Positions 1 through 5,811 of a stretch of DNA of 6,586 nucleotides are shown here, piece after piece. The position numbers were made by a program, and so were the translations under genes. Below the pieces are notes generated by a model. It did not search any database. It saw only the letters and a list, made by a program, of their open reading frames with translations, and was not told where the DNA came from. The stretch's first letter is position 1. Every line of letters starts with the position of its first letter. The DNA is from JANYCD01 sp043738385 (GTDB lineage Bacteria; Pseudomonadota; Gammaproteobacteria; Burkholderiales; Rhodocyclaceae): the NCBI GenBank assembly GCA_043738385.1, contig JAYUGL010000066.1:1-6586 (forward strand), in the 5' to 3' direction.

Positions 1-176
1 TCGACTCGCTGCGCGAAATTTCCCGCCTTTCGCTCATCACGCTGCCGTCAAGCCTATACGCGGTGACGGAAGCGCGCGACGCGCAACGGCGTGCCGTACA
101 CGCTGCCGACGATCGCGCTCAAGCCCTGATCAATGATCGAATAGATAGATGGCTTAAGGCAGAACCGGATTTAACC
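1..176. other. Left edge without a supported gene
   Basis: No RNA gene or clear coding region is seen in this stretch downstream of ppa. The plus-strand frame beginning at position 3 stays open up to 359 and could carry the C-terminal end of a gene that starts outside the window (reading SLREISRLSLITLPSS and further). However, its second half runs in codon register antisense to ppa, which by itself keeps that frame open. Only about 58 codons remain as independent evidence, too few to be significant. No convincing hairpin with T-run ends ppa; the near-palindrome GATCAATGATC (128-138) has too short a loop and no T-run. Confidence 0.3.
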
Positions 177-725
177 CTAGTAGGCCGGTTTTTCGGCAGC
201 CTCGCCGTAGCGCCTAATCCCATCCATGATTTCCTGCTTGGCGTCGTCGACGCCAGCCCAGGCCTGAACGTTGACGAACTTGCCCGGTTCGAGATCCTTG
301 TAGTGCGCAAAGAAATGGGCAATCTGGTCAAGCACGATCTGCGGGAAATCGCGGTGTGAAACCACGTCGCGGTACATGGTCGTCAGCTTGTCGACCGGCA
401 CCGCCAATAGCTTGGCGTCGTCTCCGGCTTCATCGACCATTTTGAGTACGCCCACCGGTCGGCAACGCACCACCACGCCTGGCGGAAGCGCGAACTGGGC
501 AACCACCAGCACATCCACCGGATCCCCGTCGCCTGCAATGGTATGGGGAATGTAGCCATAGTTGCACGGATAGTGCATGGCAGTGGACATGAAACGATCA
601 ACAAAAATGGCGCCGGACGTCTTGTCCACTTCGTACTTGATCGGCTGGGAATGCATCGGGATTTCGATGACGACATTGAAATCGTTTGGCAAATCCTTGC
701 CGGACGGTACGCGCTCAAGACCCAT
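177..725 (-). CDS. ppa: Inorganic pyrophosphatase, family I
   Basis: This is a soluble cytoplasmic enzyme that hydrolyses pyrophosphate to two phosphates and so pulls biosynthetic reactions forward. The 182-residue product has normal length for bacterial family I enzymes. The signature DGDPVDVLVV lies at residues 66-75. Known metal and phosphate ligands of the E. coli enzyme can be followed with a constant offset of +1: E21, K30, R44, Y56, D66, D68, D71, D98, D103, K105, Y142 and K143, so it should be active. YPCNYGYIPHT and CRPVGVLKM are typical of beta/gammaproteobacterial forms. The ATG start is supported by a GAGGA ribosome site (733-737 on the plus strand) 7 bases upstream. The stop is TAG. 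It is a single-gene unit divergent from the porin operon, with a TATAAT -10 at 752-757. Identity is nearly certain. Confidence 0.97.
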   Translation of the reverse strand: MGLERVPSGKDLPNDFNVVIEIPMHSQPIKYEVDKTSGAIFVDRFMSTAMHYPCNYGYIPHTIAGDGDPVDVLVVAQFALPPGVVVRCRPVGVLKMVDEAGDDAKLLAVPVDKLTTMYRDVVSHRDFPQIVLDQIAHFFAHYKDLEPGKFVNVQAWAGVDDAKQEIMDGIRRYGEAAEKPAY

Positions 726-751
726 GGGAAAATCCTCGCAAAAAGACCGGC

Positions 752-757
752 ATTATA
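752..757 (-). promoter_or_regulatory. Likely -10 box of the ppa promoter
   Basis: Read on the minus strand, these bases are a perfect TATAAT. They would start transcription near 745 and give a leader of about 20 bases with the GAGGA ribosome site of ppa. No good -35 hexamer is visible at 16-18 bases; the best candidates there resemble AGCATC or GCATCA. The promoter is therefore either activator-aided or relies on its perfect -10. The call rests on position and on the hexamer only. Confidence 0.5.
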
Positions 758-799
758 AATACGCAGACTGACTTGATGCTGATAAACACGGTTTTCGGC

Positions 800-828
800 T
801 TGACAGCGCCAGACGGTTAAATGATAAT
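800..828 (+). promoter_or_regulatory. Sigma70-type promoter of the porin operon
   Basis: TTGACA (800-805, perfect -35) and GATAAT (823-828, five of six -10 bases) are separated by exactly 17 bases. Transcription should start near 835, leaving a leader of about 60 bases before the ATG at 895. The promoter is nearly consensus, so it should be strong unless repressed. The Fur-type operator lies directly over the -10. Confidence 0.82.
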
Positions 829-836
829 GATTCTCG
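822..836 (+). promoter_or_regulatory. Fur box (iron-responsive operator)
   Basis: The 15 bases TGATAATGATTCTCG match the 7-1-7 Fur motif TGATAATGATTATCA at 13 of 15 positions. Aligned to the classical 19-bp consensus GATAATGATAATCATTATC from 823, 14 of 19 bases agree. The box covers the -10 and the predicted start site. For a classical Fur operator this placement means repression by Fe(II)-Fur and release when iron is scarce. That this host has Fur is assumed. Confidence 0.8.
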
Positions 837-846
837 TTACTTAAAT

Positions 847-865
847 GCGGGGTCCTGTGCCCCGC
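847..865 (+). other. Perfect inverted repeat in the porin mRNA leader
   Basis: GCGGGG (847-852) and CCCCGC (860-865) form a perfect all-GC six-pair stem around a seven-base loop, TCCTGTG; a G-U pair could reduce the loop to five. It lies about 12 bases after the predicted transcription start and 16 bases before the ribosome site. No T-run follows, so it is not an intrinsic terminator. A 5' stabilising stem or a regulator or small-RNA target are possible roles; neither is shown. Confidence 0.5.
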
Positions 866-881
866 CCAACAACGCCACCAT

Positions 882-887
882 GGAGAG
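882..887 (+). promoter_or_regulatory. Ribosome binding site that fixes the porin start
   Basis: GGAGAG lies 7 bases before the ATG at 895, an ideal distance. The in-frame ATG at 880 overlaps this site, has no Shine-Dalgarno sequence of its own, and would add five residues (MESRA) in front of the signal peptide. The start at 895 is therefore preferred. Confidence 0.75.
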
Positions 888-894
888 TCGAGCA

Positions 895-2214
895 ATGCAT
901 ATTCACAAAACCCGGCCGCTGATGCGGACACTCGCCGCAGTATCGGCCCTGTCGCTGGTTTTGGGCCTTGCCACCACTACGGCCTTGGCCACCCAGCCCA
1001 CGCTTGAGGAAAAAATCGAAATCCTGCAACAGGAACTTGAGGCGTTGAAAGCCCAGATCGCCAAAGTGGCTGCTGCCACTCCAATCGCCAACAACACCGG
1101 CAGTGCTTCGGCAACACCCGTTGCCGACAGCAGCACCACCATCGGCGGCTATGGCGAACTGACCTACAACCGCTATCGCAGCAACAGCACTCATGACAAT
1201 GAGGCCGACCTGCGCCGTTTCGTATTGTTCTTCGGGCATCGCTTCAACGAGAATCTGCGCTTCGTATCCGAATTCGAGGTGGAACACGCCGTGGTCAGCA
1301 AGAACGACAATGGTGAGGCGGAGATCGAGCAAGCCTACCTCGACTACCGGGTCAGCGACGCGCTGAATTTCAAGGCTGGCCTGTTCCTGATACCGCTCGG
1401 CATCCTCAACGAAACGCATGAACCGCCGACCTTCTACGGCGTCGAGCGCAACGAAGTCGAGACCCGCATCATCCCCAGCACCTGGCGCGAAGGTGGCGTT
1501 GGAATTTACGGTGACGCAGCCCCCGGATTGCGCTACGACGTGGGCATCACCACCGGGTTCAACGCCGCCAAGATCGACGATCCTTCGGAAGGCATTCGCA
1601 GCGGACATCAGGAGATGCAGCAATCAAAGGCAAATGACCTGAGTGTTTACGCCGCACTCAACTATCGAGCAATTCCAGGGTTGCTGCTGGGCGGTGGAAT
1701 TTTTACCGGCAACACAGCGCAGAAGGGCGCCAGTCTGACCGACCCCACGGCGAAAGCCTTGTTACAAGGCGTTAACGCGCGTCTGACTCTTTGGGATGTG
1801 CACGCCAAGCTGAACGTCGGCGACCTTGACTTGCAGGCGCTTTATGCCAAAGGCACGCTGAGCAACGCCGACACGGTCGCGGCTGCCATTCTCGCCGAAC
1901 AACAAGCAGGCAATCCGGCGGCGACCGGGATCGCCGTCCCGAAGTCCCTCTATGGTTGGTACACACAGGCTGCGTATCATGTCTGGCATAGTGGCGACAT
2001 GGACCTCGCCCCGTTTATCCGCTATGAGAAGTACAACACGCAGCAGAGCGTCGCCACCGGCTTTGTTGCCGACCCACTCAACGATGAGCGCGTGATCACC
2101 AGTGGCGTCAATTTCAAGCTGCATCCCCAGGTGGTGCTCAAGGCCGACTATCAGAAATTCAAGGCCGACCCAAGCAAGGATCGCATCAATCTCGGCGTCG
2201 GCTACATGTTCTGA
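895..2214 (+). CDS. Outer-membrane porin with N-terminal coiled coil (OprO/P-like)
   Basis: The predicted product is a trimeric-porin-like beta-barrel that lets small solutes cross the outer membrane. With the ATG at 895 it has 439 residues. Residues 1-32 are a signal peptide: KTRPLMR, a hydrophobic stretch, then ALA before T33. Residues about 37-60 form an amphipathic coiled coil (LEEKIEILQQELEALK), followed by an Ala/Thr/Ser-rich linker to about residue 80. The rest alternates polar and hydrophobic residues and begins with IGGYGELTYNRY. It contains FRF-type barrel strands, the conserved AGLFLIPLGILNETHEPPTF (161-180) and the PSTWREGGVGIYG segment (194-206). It ends in NLGVGYMF, with the terminal Phe used in barrel assembly. 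These features resemble the phosphate-selective porin O/P group, but the family name does not prove the substrate. It is the first gene of an iron-box-controlled operon, and its TGA overlaps the next ATG. Porin class is confident; substrate is unknown. Confidence 0.85.
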   Translation: MHIHKTRPLMRTLAAVSALSLVLGLATTTALATQPTLEEKIEILQQELEALKAQIAKVAAATPIANNTGSASATPVADSSTTIGGYGELTYNRYRSNSTHDNEADLRRFVLFFGHRFNENLRFVSEFEVEHAVVSKNDNGEAEIEQAYLDYRVSDALNFKAGLFLIPLGILNETHEPPTFYGVERNEVETRIIPSTWREGGVGIYGDAAPGLRYDVGITTGFNAAKIDDPSEGIRSGHQEMQQSKANDLSVYAALNYRAIPGLLLGGGIFTGNTAQKGASLTDPTAKALLQGVNARLTLWDVHAKLNVGDLDLQALYAKGTLSNADTVAAAILAEQQAGNPAATGIAVPKSLYGWYTQAAYHVWHSGDMDLAPFIRYEKYNTQQSVATGFVADPLNDERVITSGVNFKLHPQVVLKADYQKFKADPSKDRINLGVGYMF

Positions 2215-2738
2215 TGATTCGTCTGTTTCCGTTCCTCATGGCACTTGCCGGCCTGTTACAACCTTGGGCCGCAATGGCCGAGGAACGGATTTACCTGCAA
2301 CCCGCCGATTTCATCGCGGCGGCGTTTACCGATGCCGCACCACAAGTGCGGGTACTCTGGCTGACGCCTGCCCTGCGGGCAGAAGCGGAGCACATACTCG
2401 GCCACGCACACGGGCAACTGCGGCAGAAGTACTGGAGTGACGGTCAGAAAACCGCCTGGATCCTGGAGGAAATTGGCAAGGAAGAGATGATCATGGCCGG
2501 CTTCGCGATCAAGGATGGACGTATCGAACAGACGCGCATTCTGATCTACCGCGAATCGCGCGGCGGCGAAATTCGCCTGCCGGCCTTTCTTGCGCAGTTT
2601 CACAACGCCACGCTGGCCGACGACAATCGGCTCAGCCGTCAGATCGACGGTATCTCGGGCGCCACGCTGTCGGTCAACGCCATGGTCCGCATGTCGCGAC
2701 TGGCGCTGTACTTCGCCCAGTCGGCAAACAGCAAATGA
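2214..2738 (+). CDS. Exported FMN-binding domain protein, probably covalently flavinylated
   Basis: This is a probable periplasmic electron carrier. The 174-residue product starts with a signal peptide (residues 1-22, hydrophobic core LFPFLMALAGLL, cleavage after AMA). The rest is one small FMN_bind domain of the type found in NqrC and RnfG. The segment YRESRGGEI (112-120) and the C-terminal DGISGATLS (145-153) are characteristic. In this family the Thr of the S-G-A-T motif, here T151, accepts FMN through a phosphoester bond made by ApbE. No apbE gene lies in the window, so it must be elsewhere if the prediction holds. The ATG overlaps the porin stop by one base (TGATG), there is no clear ribosome site, and the stop overlaps the following ATG by four bases (ATGA). 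Translation is therefore probably coupled on both sides. The domain is clear; the electron-transfer partner is inferred from the neighbour. Confidence 0.85.
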   Translation: MIRLFPFLMALAGLLQPWAAMAEERIYLQPADFIAAAFTDAAPQVRVLWLTPALRAEAEHILGHAHGQLRQKYWSDGQKTAWILEEIGKEEMIMAGFAIKDGRIEQTRILIYRESRGGEIRLPAFLAQFHNATLADDNRLSRQIDGISGATLSVNAMVRMSRLALYFAQSANSK

Positions 2739-3520
2739 ACCGCACTTCCCTCGCTACCCGATTGCTGCGTCGCTGGCACAAGCAGCTGGGACTGCTGGCG
2801 GCAGCCTTCTTTGCTTATCTTGCCCTCACCGGGCTGTTCCTCAATCACAGCGAACTTGTTGATCCGGATTCCACCCCTATCAACGCGCCATGGCTGATGA
2901 CTTGGTACGGCCTCAAAACCGAGGTTCCGGCAAATGGTTTTCGTGTCGGCGGATTGCTGTTCGTCGCAAGCGATGAAGTCTGGGTGTGGTCCGGAAAAGC
3001 GCTCAAACCCAGCCATGGTCAAGCACTGGGTGCCGTGCGCAACGCGGATCAACTGTGGATAGCAACAACCAGCGAACTTGATCTGTTCCAGATTGACGGC
3101 CACCTTGTAGACCGCATCGAGCGCGACTTTCTTCCAGCATTTCCGTTACGCAGGCTTGGCACTCTAGACGGCCGTCTAATCGTGGAAACCGGTCGAGGTG
3201 CTTTCAGCACCTTGGACGGCATTACATGGGTGCCGTTGACGGCGGATGCCAAGGTTTCGTGGTCCCGCATTCAGCCATTGAGTGATGCCGAAAAGACTTC
3301 GCTCGAGCCACTCTTCGCACCGTCCCGGACGCTGGAACGCATCATCGCCGACGTCCACAGTGGACGCATCTTCGGCCGCTACGGCATGCTGGTCACCGAT
3401 GCGTTGGCCGCCAGTTTGTTACTTCTGATTGGCAGCGGCATCTGGATGTACTTCAAGTCACCGCGCGGACGGCGGCGTCAATTCGGCCATGCGCGTCACC
3501 ACGACTCAAAAAAACAATAA
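2735..3520 (+). CDS. PepSY-type two-helix inner-membrane protein, putative periplasmic-reductase subunit
   Basis: The 261-residue product has an N-terminal RLLRRWHKQLGL stretch and a first membrane helix at about 17-36. A large periplasmic region of about 175 residues follows, with several short beta-type segments such as LLFVASDEVWVWSG. A second helix lies at about 217-239, and the tail is basic (KSPRGRRRQ). The positive charges place both ends in the cytoplasm. The WHKQLGL and VHSGRIFGRYG segments are typical of PepSY-associated membrane helices. Histidines sit at the helix ends: H15 on the cytoplasmic side, H38 and H208 on the periplasmic side. Siderophore reductases of the PepSY-TM family such as FoxB bind heme through helix histidines, so heme-mediated electron transfer across the membrane is plausible here. 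The start overlaps the flavoprotein stop (ATGA), implying a functional pair. The fold family is fairly sure; the reductase role is inferred. Confidence 0.78.
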   Translation: MNRTSLATRLLRRWHKQLGLLAAAFFAYLALTGLFLNHSELVDPDSTPINAPWLMTWYGLKTEVPANGFRVGGLLFVASDEVWVWSGKALKPSHGQALGAVRNADQLWIATTSELDLFQIDGHLVDRIERDFLPAFPLRRLGTLDGRLIVETGRGAFSTLDGITWVPLTADAKVSWSRIQPLSDAEKTSLEPLFAPSRTLERIIADVHSGRIFGRYGMLVTDALAASLLLLIGSGIWMYFKSPRGRRRQFGHARHHDSKKQ

Positions 3521-3533
3521 GCGCTATCAGCGC
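3508..3533 (-). terminator. Possible weak intrinsic terminator of ctaA
   Basis: Read leftward, GCGCT-GAT-AGCGC (3533-3521) is a perfect five-pair stem with a three-base loop. It is followed by TTATTG and seven T (complement of the A-run at 3508-3514). The ctaA stop codon (3527-3529) lies inside the stem, and the T-run is the antisense of the last codons of the PepSY gene. The stem is short and the T-run is interrupted, so efficiency is doubtful. On the plus strand no T-run follows, so it would not end the porin operon transcript. Confidence 0.4.
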
Positions 3534-4555
3534 GGCGCAAGACGCAACACGTGGTTGAGCCGTATCAGCAAAGCGAACAGGATCATCGCGCCGGCCTGAT
3601 GCGCGGCCGCCAGCAGGATGGGAACACCGTTCAGCAGCGTGGCAATGCCGAGCGACAATTGCAGCAACAGCATTGCCAGCAGCGCCAATGCGGCGGGCCG
3701 TGCCAGCGGTGCGCGCTTGATCACGACCCCGCAGAACAGTGGAATACTGAGGAACAACAACCATGCAATGAGCCGATGGTCGAATTGGATGGTACTTTGA
3801 TTCTCGAAAACATTGCGCCAAGGCGGCGCCAGCGCAAGGATTTCGGGTGGCACAAAATGCTCGCCCATCAAGGGAAAGCTGTTGTAAAGCGCTCCGGCAT
3901 GCGTCCCGGCAACGAGGGCGCCAGACAGCACCATCGCGAACAGCATCGCGACGAGAACCGCACCAACCGTTTGCACGGTGCGCAACGACGTTTCCCTTGC
4001 GGCTGCCACGCGATGGCCCAGCAATCCCAGACCAGTCCACAGCATCAAACCGAAGATCAGGAAGGCCAGGCCCAGATGCGCCGCGAGGCGGTATTGCGAT
4101 ACGCGTGGATCGTCCACCAGGCCGCTCTTGACCAAGTACCAGCCCAGCGCGCCTTGCAAGCCGCCGAGCACGAAAAAACCAAAGAGCTTGGGTGCCAGAC
4201 TTCTGTTGATGCGCCCCTTGAGCAGAAACCAGAGGAAAGGTACGAAAAACACCACGCCGATGGTGCGCCCTAGCAGGCGATGCACCCATTCCCACCAGAA
4301 GATGAACTTGAAGCCATCCAGCGTCATGTCGACATTGACCTTCTGGAATTGCGGCGACTGCTGATATTTGGCGAACAGTTCCTGCCAGTGAGCTTCGTTG
4401 AGCGGCGGGAGGGCACCCAGCAACGGTTGCCATTCGACGATGGACAGCCCGGAATGCGTCAATCGGGTAACACCACCAACAATCAAGGTGGCAAAAACCA
4501 TTGCGCAGCAGGCGAACAACCACCAGGCGACGGCGCGATTGGGTTCAGTTTTCAT
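3527..4555 (-). CDS. ctaA: Heme A synthase, type 2 (COX15/CtaA)
   Basis: This integral membrane enzyme oxidises the C8 methyl of heme O to the formyl group of heme A, the cofactor of aa3-type cytochrome c oxidases. The 342-residue product has about eight membrane helices and the usual length. Visible signatures are GGVTRLTHSGLSIVEW (27-42), FKFIFWWEWVHRLLGR (82-97), RLAAHLG (156-162), QFDHRLIAW (257-265) and AAHQAGA (317-323). They give the four heme-ligand histidines H92, H160, H260 and H319, plus E89 next to the first. The Cys pair of the first loop in Bacillus-type enzymes is absent, and the long loop with MTLDGFKFIFW is that of the alphaproteobacterial/mitochondrial type 2 subfamily. No strong Shine-Dalgarno sequence precedes the ATG. 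It lies 55 bp after emrA on the same strand, so co-transcription is possible. No ctaB or oxidase gene is visible. Identity is firm. Confidence 0.95.
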   Translation of the reverse strand: MKTEPNRAVAWWLFACCAMVFATLIVGGVTRLTHSGLSIVEWQPLLGALPPLNEAHWQELFAKYQQSPQFQKVNVDMTLDGFKFIFWWEWVHRLLGRTIGVVFFVPFLWFLLKGRINRSLAPKLFGFFVLGGLQGALGWYLVKSGLVDDPRVSQYRLAAHLGLAFLIFGLMLWTGLGLLGHRVAAARETSLRTVQTVGAVLVAMLFAMVLSGALVAGTHAGALYNSFPLMGEHFVPPEILALAPPWRNVFENQSTIQFDHRLIAWLLFLSIPLFCGVVIKRAPLARPAALALLAMLLLQLSLGIATLLNGVPILLAAAHQAGAMILFALLIRLNHVLRLAPR

Positions 4556-4610
4556 GCAGGATGACAGTAAGTGCTATTGCGCTGAAGCGGGCAATTCTAA
4601 CCTTCGCGCA

Positions 4611-5807
4611 CTACTGTCGAGTGCTGCCCGAGTGTTCGTCCTTTGCAGTCGCACCGGCCATGTTGGCGGCAACGATTTCCCTTGCGCGGACTTCGGCCAC
4701 CTTGATACTGTCGCCGTACACCTCGGTGACAACCGACGGCTCGGTGCGCACAACATCGGTGACCGGCTTGCCATCACGATTGCCGGTGTCCGCGTCAACG
4801 ATCAGCGATAGCCCAATGCGCAGCGGGTGTTTCCCCAGTTCCTTGGGGTCCAACGCCACTCGCACCGGCAGGCGCTGCACCACTTTGATCCAGTTGCCGG
4901 TGGCATTCTGCGCCGGCAACAGGGCGAACGCCGAACCCGTACCGGCACCCAGCCCCATGATTTTGCCGTGGTACTCGACATCACTGCCATACAAATCCGC
5001 GATTACCTTGACCGTTTGACCGATCCGCATGTGCTGCAATTGTACTTCCTTGAAGTTCGCATCGGCCCACACCGCGTCGAGCGGCACGATCGCCATCAGC
5101 GGTGCGCCCGGTGCCACGCGTTGTCCGGCTTGAACCGAACGCTTGGCAATATAACCCGACACCGGCGCGACAATCATCGTGCGCGACTGTGCAAGGAAGG
5201 CCTCCTTGAAACGGGCAGCGGCTTTGGCCACGGTCGGATGATGCTCGATGGAAGTACCCGCGGTCAGCACACGCGTTGCGTTGAAACGCTCGCGGGTGAC
5301 GGTCAATGCCGCTTCCGCCATCTTCAAAGCGGAGGTGGCATGCACGATCTCTTCGGCGGATACCGCGCCGGTATTCGCCAATCCATGACGCCGCGCCAGA
5401 TCATCCCTGGCCTTGGCCAGGTCAACTTCACGCTGGGGTATTTCGGCGGCAAGCGCCGCATCACCGGCGAACAAGCTGCGCACATCACGCACGCTGCGCG
5501 CCAGATCTGCCTCGGCCTGCTCCAGCGCCACGCGGGTATCGGCCTGATCAAGTTTGACCAGCGGTGCTCCGGCCTTGATGAAGTCGGTATCTTCAACATA
5601 AATCGAAACCACGGTTCCCGCGACTTGCGGCGTGACTTGAATGACGTTGCCAGCTACATAGGCATCGTCGGTGGTCTCGTGGTAACGACCATGAACAGCC
5701 CACCAGATACCGTACGCGATTCCGGCGATGACAAATATCACCGCAAGCACGACGAGCGCGCGATTGCGGCCGTCATTATTGGGTTCTGTGTGCGTCGGTG
5801 CATTCAT
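4611..5807 (-). CDS. emrA: EmrA-type membrane fusion protein (HlyD family)
   Basis: This is the periplasmic adaptor of a tripartite multidrug or toxic-compound efflux pump, linking an inner-membrane transporter to an outer-membrane factor. The 398-residue product has a short cytoplasmic N-terminus and one membrane helix (about 17-37). The EmrA hallmark HETTDDAYVAGN follows at 43-54. Next come a first lipoyl-like half (about 55-88), an alpha-helical hairpin rich in Ala/Glu/Arg (about 90-180) and the second lipoyl half (MIVAPVSGYI at 211-220, then QAGQRVAPGAPL). A beta-barrel domain ends near residue 340 and contains SAFALLPAQNATGNWIKV (292-309). The last 55 or so residues are a loosely conserved tail. 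GGAG (5815-5818, minus strand) lies 7 bases before the ATG, which begins 4 bases after the upstream outer-membrane-factor stop. The expected EmrB-type transporter does not follow; ctaA does. Confidence 0.92.
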   Translation of the reverse strand: MNAPTHTEPNNDGRNRALVVLAVIFVIAGIAYGIWWAVHGRYHETTDDAYVAGNVIQVTPQVAGTVVSIYVEDTDFIKAGAPLVKLDQADTRVALEQAEADLARSVRDVRSLFAGDAALAAEIPQREVDLAKARDDLARRHGLANTGAVSAEEIVHATSALKMAEAALTVTRERFNATRVLTAGTSIEHHPTVAKAAARFKEAFLAQSRTMIVAPVSGYIAKRSVQAGQRVAPGAPLMAIVPLDAVWADANFKEVQLQHMRIGQTVKVIADLYGSDVEYHGKIMGLGAGTGSAFALLPAQNATGNWIKVVQRLPVRVALDPKELGKHPLRIGLSLIVDADTGNRDGKPVTDVVRTEPSVVTEVYGDSIKVAEVRAREIVAANMAGATAKDEHSGSTRQ

Positions 5808-5811
5808 TGGA

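Noticed and set aside
128..138. GATCAATGATC near-palindrome considered as a ppa terminator or operator
   Set aside because: The usable stem is only four pairs with a three-base loop, no T-run follows, and no known operator fits.
183..196. GCCG-GTTTTT-CGGC inverted repeat
   Set aside because: It lies within the last ppa codons, has a four-pair stem and no T-run after it.
3..359. Plus-strand open frame at the left edge, possibly the C-terminal end of a gene
   Set aside because: Half of it is codon-register antisense to ppa, the other 58 codons could be open by chance, there is no recognisable domain, and real overlap of 180 bases with ppa is unlikely.
383..931. 182-residue minus-strand open frame overlapping ppa and the control region
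   Set aside because: It is an alternative frame of ppa, rich in Arg/Trp/Cys/Ser, and it crosses the promoter region without a ribosome site.
841..1623. 260-residue minus-strand open frame
   Set aside because: It is antisense to the porin, has no recognisable domain, and the porin has signal peptide, barrel features and a ribosome site.
3551..4273. 240-residue Gln/Arg-rich plus-strand open frame
   Set aside because: It is antisense to ctaA; the Gln-rich composition reflects reverse-complemented Leu codons of membrane helices.
3453..4523. 356-residue minus-strand open frame
   Set aside because: It is a shifted frame of ctaA with Arg/Ala/Cys-rich composition; the overlapping frame has all the heme A synthase motifs.
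4556..4610. Possible separate ctaA promoter in the gap after emrA
   Set aside because: Only weak hexamers (TTGCCC, then CTTACT at 17 bases) are seen on the minus strand, not better than chance.
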